From Isoetes engelmannii (lineage: Eukaryota > Streptophyta > Lycopodiopsida > Isoetales > Isoetaceae), in the NCBI GenBank assembly GCA_011763485.2, contig JAANSK020289156.1, positions 1 through 20,132 on the forward strand: DNA of 20,132 nt, read 5' to 3'. Both the position numbers and the translations under genes were made by a program. Of this stretch, positions 1 through 8,640 are shown piece by piece (the first letter of the stretch is position 1; each line of letters begins with the position of its first letter). Under the pieces are notes generated by a model. That model was given only the letters and a program-made list of their open reading frames with translations, did no database searches and had not been told where the DNA came from.

Positions 1-203
1 GCCATCTGGCGAGACTTCCTGGGGATAGTCGATAATGATGGCTGCTTTGTTCAGTTGTAAGTTGAGATGATAATGGACTGGTGGAGTATCGCGGCCTCTT
101 CGGGGCAGCTCTTCTTGCTCCTCACTCACCTTGTACTATTGTCATTCTTTTAATACAATGTGAAACAGTTCTTCAAAAAAATAAAAAATAAAAATATAAA
201 CCA
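1..203 (+). mobile_element. probable 3' end of a LINE with A-rich tail
   Basis: The window opens in a reading frame that stops near base 60. A short T-rich untranslated stretch with a TAATACA-type motif follows (about 130-165), and then an A-rich tail (about 173-203). This order matches the 3' ends of many plant L1-type LINEs. No reverse transcriptase residues are visible because the body would lie left of the window. A host gene 3' end with a genomic A-rich tract is the alternative. Confidence 0.35.
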
Positions 204-1555
204 TCATGATACTTGAAAAGACTCTTTCACATATTGTTGCACGTCTGCTCAATCAAATTTGAACTCGAAATCAATTGTTTGACAATAGAAACCCTCAACC
301 AATAAACCAATGAAACATCAACATGTGTAGGCTTTGCTAAACTATATTTATTTATTAGAGCCTTTTATAGATTAGGGCAGACCTGTTTAAGGCAGTGACC
401 TCTCCCCCATAATGGCGTGGCAAGAGAATCAGGCATTGCTCCAGCTCATTTTCGTCTCCTCCTGGTCCAAGCTGTGGCATTCAAACAGTATGTCGTCCAA
501 AACTAGCCGCTTGGCACAAACGATTTGGCTATGGCAACAAATAGCTTCTGAATAAATCTGGATTTTGCACAGGGATTAGCATGTATAGTGAATGGAATGA
601 TACTCACATGCCTCTTTTTGCAGATCGATCTTATTTTAGTGTATTTGTAGAATGCATTTTCACTGGTTCTTTGATACAAATCAAAGCAAGCAAAGGCATG
701 CACAATGCATTATGCTCATGGTATCACTTTGATTGTTTTAGTTGCTCTGCTGTAGTTTAACTTCCCATCTGCACCTGTACTACACATTTAGGACCTTTAA
801 TCTGACTAGTTGAGATAGTAATGTGCAAGAGAATATGAAAGTATCTGAGCATTTCATTTTGCAGCATGCACATTTGTTCTGCATAATTCATTTTTGATGT
901 GTTTACTATTCTTGCTTTCTGTCCAATCATTTTCCTGGAATGCTTATTTATTCATTGTAATTGCGCAGAATGCTGGACGAATGAGCAAGACCCATCTTTT
1001 CAAATTCATGACTTAAGTGGCACATGGAGCTCAATACATCTCATTGTCTCCAATTTTTCCAAGAACCAATAATACACAAAATACATACAAAGACACAAGC
1101 TTTTTCAAGAAACAGTTAGGTTGATGCAGATGCATTACTTAGCTAATGATTTTTTTCAAATTCTAAATTTAGGCTTCTAAATCCCTACTACAATATTATA
1201 TCGAGACTACTTCCTCCAATATTTCTGTTTTGTCTTTTTATATGTATTAGATAGATAACAAATTATTGAAGTTTTGAATTTGTACATCAAGATTGTGCCA
1301 TACAATGTTTCTGGATTCAACTGATCAAACTTTGAAAATGCAGGATTCGCTATTGAACTTTATCAAGCTCAGAGATACAAAGACAAATCGGGGACTGATG
1401 CCCTTTGCGAGCTGATCCAAGTGAAAGTTGTAAATGCAGGATTTACGATTGTAACATTAAATAAATAATAAATTTAGTCGCTTTACAAATCCATTGTTTA
1501 TATCAAAACTTGTTCATTCTAAATGATTTATTAAATCACATTTGGTTCTCTAGAT
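204..1555. other. AT-rich stretch, no gene recognised
   Basis: Stop codons are frequent in all frames. The only open stretch, 66 codons on the minus strand at 503-703, shows no family resemblance. I see no transposon ends, RNA gene or strong repeat. Confidence 0.5.
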
Positions 1556-2165
1556 GGCACTACTAAACATGACATAAACAATGATATCAACATCATCCAA
1601 TGGTAGAAGTGAAACAACATGTGACATTAATATTATTCCCAATTGATGACCTAGTAACATAACTAGTGCCACTATATGTGGCAACAATGGATCAAGAAAT
1701 AACATTAATACTGACAATATAGATGACATAATGAATGACATCGATATTAGCAACATAGATGACATTGATATTGAGGAAGTGACCATAAAGTTGCTATTAG
1801 AGGTGACAATATATTTGGCATAACTTGTGACAATTTTTTTTTGCATTATGAGTGGCGTTATTATTGACCTTATATGTGAAGTTATATGCGACTCTATAGG
1901 CAACTTCACCAATGGCGTTAATAGTGGCATTATGCTTGACGTTATAGTTGGTTTTATAGGTGCCATTACATTTGACGTTATAGGTGGCATTGCTACTGAC
2001 GCCGTAGTTGTCAAAAGTTCTGACACTATATTTGACGTTAAAGGTAACGTTGCATGTGACAAAAGTTCTGACACTATATTTAACGTTAAAGGTGACATTA
2101 CCATTGACGTTGTAAGTGACAAACATGCTGACATTATATACGACATTCTCATTGCCACTCACTGG
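1556..2165. repeat. degenerate 12-bp minisatellite, about 50 units
   Basis: Units close to GACRTTATANNT recur at exact 12-base steps. Unit starts fall at 1854, 1866, 1878, 1890, 1902, 1914, 1926 and so on to 2154 without slipping. An earlier phase runs 1689, 1701, 1713, 1725, 1737, 1749, 1761 and then 1781, 1793, 1805, 1817, 1829. The shift between the two phases is one base and falls at a T run near 1832-1842. Because 12 is a multiple of three, stop-free units leave long open frames on both strands: 202 and 121 codons minus, 125 codons plus. Their translations are four-residue repeats, so these ORFs are best seen as by-products of the array. Confidence 0.92.
2010..2105. repeat. 48-bp higher-order duplication inside the minisatellite
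   Basis: Bases 2010-2057 and 2058-2105 are two 48-bp blocks, each four 12-bp units long. The first 36 bases differ at only two positions (both contain AAAAGTTCTGACACTATATT); the last unit differs more. Neighbouring units are far more diverged, so this duplication is younger than the array. Confidence 0.8.
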
Positions 2166-5100
2166 GTTGCCTCGCTCATAGCATTAGTTATTGGAAAAAT
2201 TTGAATTGTCATTTTAGACCAAATATTGACACAACCAATGACACCCATTCTCTTGTAGAGATTTTAGTCGAATTTCGAATAATAACTCAATGCTCCTTAA
2301 ATTGCACTTGCTCCCATTAGGGTTGAAATCGTTAATTGAGTAGGTATCCACAATCATTTTTTGGTAGTTTACAGGGTATACTATTGATGGTTGAGACTAA
2401 GGTGCTAATGCACTATGGGTTGTGCTTACAACTAGTTTATAGATGTAAACTAATGATATGGGAAAGATGCATATGTTAGAGTTCTGATATGCTAGAGAGG
2501 GTGCATAAAACAAGGTCTATCCGTATAACGTTGTAACCGTGTTGGAAGTAAGCCATGCATATCGCTAGGCCATGTGAACTGGCCAGTAAACCTCTATAGA
2601 AGCATCCCATAGAAGCATCCCAACAAACTGGCTTCATTTGTACTGGTTCTTATAAACCAAAGTTGAAGTATGTACTGGCCAAAACATCATAGCAACTGCA
2701 CAATGCTTGTAGTTTGGAAACTGCTCGATAATGATTCAGATGCTTTAAATCCCCCAGGGGAGAATCCCTCCTGCACAATCTGGCCAGGCAAGAGCTTTCA
2801 TAGGATTAATTGTCCATTTACGTTTGCTTTCCTTTCACAAAACAAACACATTAAATTTTATCTAGACTACTGTAATAGTTTGTAGGAAGTTATATAATCT
2901 ACTTTGTAGAGAAGTAAAAGAAACCGTGATGTATGTGGAACGATCCAAACAAATCATACAAGCATTATAATCAGGCCTTCACAATGTTTTCCTCTCGACA
3001 CTGTACATAACTAACAAAAAGAAAAACAACCAAACACATGTCGAATCACTTCCACACCCAAGTTCGAGTAACCAAAACCATCCTCCTACAAGCAAAGCTA
3101 ATGATATGTGAAAGATGCTTACACTAGATCTCCTGTCTATGTGTGTTGCACGGCTCTTGCATCGAATGTAATTTAGCTGAAAATTCTATTCTGAAATTTT
3201 ATGGTGATTGAAACTACTGTCTTATTGTGAGAGGAGAATGATCATGGACTTGAAGTTATATTTTAAATGGTTGACCAAACAAATAGCCTATTGCACCACA
3301 CTTACAAAACATTTGCAAGGGCAACCCACAGTGCGTCAGCACCTTATTTTCACTTTGAAAAGACTGCTTATATTTGTCCTTTTCTGCCCGCTTTCTTCTT
3401 CTTGACACTTTCATGGATCCCTCTTGGGATCGAATTAGAAGGTTCAGAGAGGGGGCATGTCTTACATTTATCATCATTATCACCTCCAATGAGAAAGAGA
3501 GTAGGCTTTCTCTGTTTTCTAGGGTTTATTTTTTCCAGCACCTAGGCACAACGACCACATGCTTTATGAACATCTAATTGTCTCGCCATAAAGTTCATTA
3601 CTTTTGCAACCGAGAGAAATTCAGATTGGAAATTTTAAAATTTAGACATGATGAGCATAATTATTAAAGCCATTTAAGATCTGGCTTACAATCCCGTTTT
3701 GTTATTTTTCACAAAGAGCATGGATAAACTTATGAAAAGCTGAACGACATGCTGCTTTGAAGATGTGTTCGATACTTTCCTATTCCACACTGCGCCTCAA
3801 ACAACTGAAAATCTAACGGATCAAAATGAACTAACAAAAATCAATGATTGCTTTCATCCCTGCTGCATGTGAAGCGGCTCCGCTACATCGGTGCTGCTCT
3901 GAGGATTTTTCAGTAGTATGCCATATCATACTAGTGACTACAATCCACATCTAAAATATTAATAAAATTTCATATTCAATACCCAAATCTTTCTATAGCA
4001 AAAAATGTCAAATGAGATAATGTATATCATATGAAATTGACATATCGATTGCAGGTACTAGGTTGTAGGTCGCGTCTGTAAATTAGATGATTCAAGTTAG
4101 AGCATCTCCTAGGACCTTCTCTATCCAAGGGATCCACTGAAGATCTATAAAATTATGTGTATTAGGATTCTTAATTGGTTTCTATTTATGTAAGAAGGGG
4201 GCAGCATTTGGCCTACATTGACATATTTTGCTGCATACGTCATGTTTGTTTTAATTGGTTGAATCGAAGGAAGATCAAGAATTCAGGAAAGTAAATTAGA
4301 TATGTACCAGGCGTGGACTATTGACTGCCTCTTCGCATTCCATATCAATGTTCTAGTTTTTTTCCCCTCTGTATGCCATATCTGAATCCCAACCTGAGAC
4401 GACTCCAATTTGTATTCATATTACATGCCCCAAGCTATTATGTATACAATGGGAAGAACTCCCTCCTTGGAGCTTATAATGTTTCTCATGATGGTTGCAT
4501 CTTTTGATCTAGATGAATGCATTATCAAATTGCCAATGGATCTCTTTAAGACATTACTTCATGTGTGTAAATTATTTTTTCCGTTCAAACACAATTCAAT
4601 AGTGGCTCATAATGCAATCCACTTTTGCTAAGGGAGAATAGAATGTGTTGTGCCTGCAGGATTAAGATGGATTTTTAGAAAATGCTTGGGAAACAAGCAT
4701 TATGATGCCAATGTACGTGTCTTCTTGTCGTCTCTAACACTGATGAGGACATTAATGAAGTCCAATGTAAGGACATCATTATGGATATTATGGATGATAA
4801 ACATAGATTGTTGCAATATCTGTAATCTTAAGGCTCTAGAACCGTCCTATGCTCGAGAAATTATGTCTACATTTTTGCTTTCATTTCGATGGGAATATGG
4901 AAAGGCAGCTGGGGAGTTATTCTTGGTGAGGAAAAAAGGATCAAGCATACTATTGTATATGCAATGCATTTTTCCACTGGCAGCCTGTGACGGGTTCACC
5001 CATTGCGAGGCATAACTAGAAGAAGAAGAAGAAGTTAAAGAACTTCTAATTTTGTCGGTGTTTTTATGTACTAGTTTAGAAGTAAATTTAGCCAAAAATT

Positions 5101-5200
5101 CAAATTCATTTTTGAATGCTCATCTCAGCAGGTTTCTTACCTGAATGCTCATCTTTCTGCAGGGTATTTTGGATGGCATTGTGAAACAAGTCTCTGAAGG
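2166..5200. other. long stretch without a recognisable gene
   Basis: Only short open frames occur, the longest 121 codons at 4650-5015 on the plus strand, and none of their translations resembles a family I know. A duplicated 'agaagcatccca' lies near 2596-2620. The part after 5155 carries splice-acceptor-like TTTCTGCAG and may be the edge of a decayed gene (see the duplication at 5201-5520). Confidence 0.45.
5018..5034. repeat. short (AGA)n microsatellite
   Basis: Five to six consecutive AGA/GAA triplets. No functional context is visible. Confidence 0.8.
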
Positions 5201-5520
5201 TGTTGCTCATGCATAATGCATGAACTACATTTCCTTGGGTGCTTTGTAACAAGCGATTTTTCCAATGGCTTCACAGGGTAAATTATTTTCCTATTTTTCT
5301 CATATCTTTTACCAAATTCTGAAGCAAATTTTGAGGTTGTCAATTTCGACCTGCTTTGTATTTGTTTTCAATATCTTAACAATTGTCTGGTGCTCATGCA
5401 GAACGCATAAACTACATTTCTTTGGATGCACCGTAACAAACCTCTTTTCCAGCTTACACAAGGTAGATCTTGTTCATATTATTCTCAAATCTCTTATCAA
5501 TTTCTAAAATAGAATTTTTT
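5201..5520 (+). repeat. diverged 187-bp tandem duplication, possibly exon remnants
   Basis: Two copies begin at about 5201 and 5388. Shared blocks in order are GCTCATGCA, CATRAACTACATTTC, TTGG, TGC, GTAACAA, TTTTCCA, CACA and then GGTARAT, followed by a T-rich stretch with CTCAWATCT and CAAWTTCT. In both copies CACA(G/A)GGTA(A/G)AT looks like an exon-intron donor, at 5278 and 5462. TGCAG acceptor-like sequences precede them, at about 5157-5161 and 5398-5402. This suggests duplicated exon plus intron pieces from a decayed gene, but the short frames are not recognisable. The region may be neutral repeat DNA. Confidence 0.65.
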
Positions 5521-5889
5521 ATCTCCTTATTGTTTGCATTTATTGTCAACCATTTGCCAATATGCTTCAGGAACTAGCAGTTAGTATTTTATCAAAATAA
5601 GAAATGTTGAATTGAGAGTTATGGGCAGGAAGCTGCATAAGGCACATTCTATGGACATTCAGAGATTTGCTACAACAGTGGTAAAAGCAAATAGGTTGCC
5701 TTGAGCTTTTTTAGTTGTGTGAATGCTTTATTACCAATGCAGACTCTATTAATTGTTCTTACCATGATGAATTCTACGGTTGAAAACCTAATTTCTACTA
5801 CTTCTAAATTCTTTGGCTGGTGGCAAGAATTGGAGCAGGAAAATTAAGGTATTGAAAGATACAACTAAGTCTGCTAAAAATGCATGTGA
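5521..5889. other. no feature recognised
   Basis: AT-rich sequence with stops in all frames, between the 187-bp duplication and the first recognisable LINE codons. It may contain diverged LINE sequence, but I cannot align it by eye. Confidence 0.4.
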
Positions 5890-7550
5890 GTATGTTCAAA
5901 TGCAATACATTCACATTGTGCGTATTGTCAGGAACTTCATTTGGGGTGGAAATGAGGAAGGAGCAGTGATCAAGGTGGCTTAGGCGAAGTGCATGAAGTC
6001 CAAGGCATCTGGTGGCCTTGGAATGTTAGATTTTCACCTCCAAAGTAAGGTGATGATATCAAAGTTTATCTGGAGGATTCTTGTTGGTAAGGATGATTCT
6101 CCTGGTTTGAAGTTGTTGAGGCAGTCAATTCAACATTGTCTTCCATTTCATAAGGCATCAAGCCCCTCCTTCCTTGGGCATTGTTTTATCATCTACATCC
6201 ATATCCTAATGCTTCACCCTTTCTAAAGGGGTTGCTTGTTGCTTGGGATATTGTTAGGTCCCTTTTTATATCAAACCTGAGGCGTGTCTTCAATTATCTA
6301 CTCCATGCTGGTGGATTCCATTACAAGACACTCAAGAGAATGTGCCTTTGAGTATTAGAGTTCATCTGAAGACACGACGACGGTGGATAGCAGCTGGTAT
6401 AAACACTATTGCAGCATGGTATGAGTCTGGTCATCTCCGGTCATAGGAAGCATTCATAACAAAATTCTTATATTATAAATGGGATAGAGTAATTTGGACT
6501 CGTATTGTTGTATTGTTGCCACAGAATTCCGGTTCGCAGGTTGAAGTAGTGGTATGGGGTTGCCACCAGGGTATCAAGCCAGGGCGCTTTGTTTCTTCTG
6601 TTTATAAATTGCTTATGCAGAATGAAATCCTGCCTCCCTCTAATAGATGGCATCTTCAGGTCCCACAACCACAGTGGAAAAGTATCTGGCTGGACATGGG
6701 TGTGGGATAAGTTGCTTCATCCAAAGTTGGTAGTTTTGTGGTGGCAGCTAATTCATAGATGTCTCAGAGTTAACATGCTAGTCCATCATTGCTTTTTCCT
6801 ATGTGAGCGGGTCCGGTTGGCTTGGTCTTGGTTGTTAACCTTGTTTGGTACCTCTCTCTCTAGCCAGGATATTTTGATTGCTGGGTCAGAGCATGCTAGG
6901 GTGTATGTACCAATTTTTGTATCTATTGGGGGCCCAGAAAGTACCCAGAAAAGTACCTAAACACTGGGTACTTTGAGGGCTTAATAAGGTCTTATTAAAC
7001 ATTGAGTTTGAATGAGAATGTAGTCTTTCTTGAGTCTAATAGCAATGTCTTGATCTTAAGATGAGAACTAATGTATTTTTTATTTGTATTTTCAAAATTT
7101 GAATTGCTTATAATAAAAAGAAAAACATAAAATTACTCAGATGTTAAGTACTCTGAGTATGTACTTTGGGAGGTGCCAAAAGTGGTACACCCTAGCATGC
7201 TCTTACCTTGTTGTTTACCCTGATGCATGGCCCAAACAGCAGAAACGAGCTTTTCATCTTGCTTGTGGTTGGATTTTGTGGTCGTTATGGAAGTGAAGAA
7301 GACTGTATATCTTTAGGGGCATGGACAGTGTAGACGAGATTTTCCTTCAGTGGACGCCGAAGAATATTGTTATGGCTTATCATTGCTCTTCTCTTGCTCA
7401 AGAGAAGAAAGTGCTGATTTAAGAAACTTACCTTCGTATTCATTCCTATGCATAGACAGGTGGTTACACAGTCCCATTGAAGCATATTATTCCGAGTGTT
7501 CTACGATCTCTAAGCAGAAGGAACTCCAAATCCTCAAGTAAAAGGAACTC
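5890..7550 (+). mobile_element. decayed LINE (L1-like), RT C-terminus and zf-RVT region
   Basis: Translations in shifting plus-strand frames follow the usual order of the C-terminal half of plant L1-type LINE ORF2. A block with RNFIWGG (about 5929-5950) is followed by KASGGLGMLDFHLQSKVM (about 6000-6055), the typical 'GGLG' motif after the reverse transcriptase. A W-x-x-G-x-F-x-V-x-S-x-Y-like stretch (GRFVSSVYKLLMQ, about 6579-6618) comes next. The zf-RVT-like segment WVWDKLLHPKLVVLWWQLIH lies near 6695-6755, and LWSLWK follows the inserted MITE near 7280-7296. Internal stops and frame changes are numerous, so this copy is dead. The 5' part (endonuclease and RT palm) is absent or unrecognisable. 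A 296-bp element at 6898-7193 interrupts it. Confidence 0.85.
6890..7201. mobile_element. hAT-like MITE, 296 bp, inserted in the LINE
   Basis: The element spans 6898-7193. It begins AGGGTGTA and ends TACACCCT, and the inverted similarity continues imperfectly inward (TACCA/TGGTA, then CAGAAAGTAC versus GTACTTTGGG). It is flanked on both sides by AGCATGCT (6890-6897 and 7194-7201), which reads as an 8-bp target-site duplication. No coding capacity is seen. The 8-bp duplication and an AGGG-type terminus suggest the hAT superfamily. AGCATGCT is its own reverse complement, so it could also be an outer part of longer terminal inverted repeats, and the superfamily call is tentative. The flanking LINE sequence resumes its expected order after it, which supports an insertion. 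Confidence 0.75.
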
Positions 7551-7608
7551 CAAGTCTGTTTTCAAAATAAAAAATCCGAATGTTAGTTGCCCCATCTCCA
7601 TTTGTTCC

Positions 7609-7703
7609 CAATTTTAGGTCCAAGTTCTCAAAAAGTTCTCGTTTTAGGTAACTTTATCGTTCGCAATTTTAGGCCCAAGTTCTCAAAAAGTTCTCGTTTC
7701 AGG
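7609..7703. repeat. young 55-bp tandem repeat, two copies
   Basis: The blocks at 7609-7648 and 7664-7703 match at about 38 of 40 bases; each contains CCAAGTTCTCAAAAAGTTCT. Inside each block AAGTTCTC also occurs twice, 11 bases apart. The near identity implies a recent duplication. Confidence 0.9.
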
Positions 7704-8523
7704 GCATGAAGTCGGGCAAAGAGGTTAAGTTGAAGGTACCTAGAATTGGAGGCAAACTATGTTTAGGTGATACACTTTAGGCAGGATGGTTTATAAGCTA
7801 GACCTAACCCAGAAAACCTAAAAGTTTGAGATTCAACCTATTAGACAAGAAGGGCTACCCTTTTACTACCCCTTGCCAGGGTTGGATATTGAAGGTTGCA
7901 TGCCTTGCAAGTCCCCTTTTATCATGCAAAATAAAGTCTAAAAAGATAATAGACCGTCAGAAACAAGTCTACATTTAATATAGCCTTGCAGAATGAAAGT
8001 AAAAAAAGAAGAAAGGCATGCAATAAAAAGTCTACTTTTGGCCTAGCCATGCATTTAATACCCCTATATTAATTTAATTTCTTAGATATATATTTACTTA
8101 TATATATATTGCAAAAGTTTATGTGTACATACCGACCAATGTACCATATACATAAATAAATAAAAATTAGAGAAAAAACTAACGAATAATATCATAGATA
8201 GAATCATCATTTAAACAGAATGGCATGTTGAAACTTAATAATGTTCATATAATTGTTAAAGATTGCATGTGCATTGTTACATTAAGTATTTCACAGGGAA
8301 AAAAAAATTCAAGCCTAGCCTATGCATTCTCACTTTTAAACTAGCAATGCAAATGAAAGTGTAATATAAATTATGCCCTGCAATTTAAAAGTCCAATTTT
8401 CTAAGTGACCTTCGAAAAGTAAGGACAACCCTTCAATTTCCAAGCCTGCCCTGCCCTTCCCTTGCTGCAATCAGACGGCCAGGATCGAAGGATCATATGA
8501 ATGTGGGAGCCTGTATCCTCTAG
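7704..8523. other. AT-rich upstream region of the PPR gene
   Basis: No coding frame is recognised. Long A/T tracts, TATATATAT near 8087-8110 and several scattered GCATGC/TGCAA motifs are present. The last 150 bases may belong to the PPR gene promoter. Confidence 0.45.
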
Positions 8524-8532
8524 CCACGTGTC
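8524..8532. promoter_or_regulatory. G-box / ABRE-like element
   Basis: CCACGTGTC lies 109 bases upstream of the PPR start codon. CACGTG is the core bound by plant bZIP and bHLH factors, common in light- and ABA-responsive promoters. A chance match is possible, but the position suits a proximal promoter. Confidence 0.4.
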
Positions 8533-8614
8533 AGCAAGAGATTGGAATGCTCAGGCTAAGAATTTGCAACAGTCTCAAACATTTGTAGACAGTTCCAAAC
8601 TTCTATTGTTGACG

Positions 8615-8629
8615 ATGAAAATTGCGTAA
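8615..8629 (+). promoter_or_regulatory. 4-codon upstream ORF in the PPR leader
   Basis: ATG AAA ATT GCG TAA ends 11 bases before the presumed start at 8641 and in a different frame. If the transcript begins upstream, ribosomes would meet this minimal ORF first, which could reduce initiation at the main start. The true transcription start is unknown. Confidence 0.35.
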
Positions 8630-8640
8630 AGGACGCAGAT

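Noticed and set aside
1556-2165. CRISPR-like array
   Set aside because: There are no unique spacers; units follow one another directly with a 12-bp period, and the rest of the window is plant-like.
1550-2204. Three overlapping ORFs of 202, 121 and 125 codons as real genes
   Set aside because: They are explained by a 12-bp repeat lacking stops in several frames. Their translations are four-residue repeats without a domain, and three overlapping real genes would be unlikely.
4650-5015. 121-codon plus-strand ORF as a gene
   Set aside because: No recognisable motif, no start context or homologous neighbour; the length is within reach of chance in this composition.
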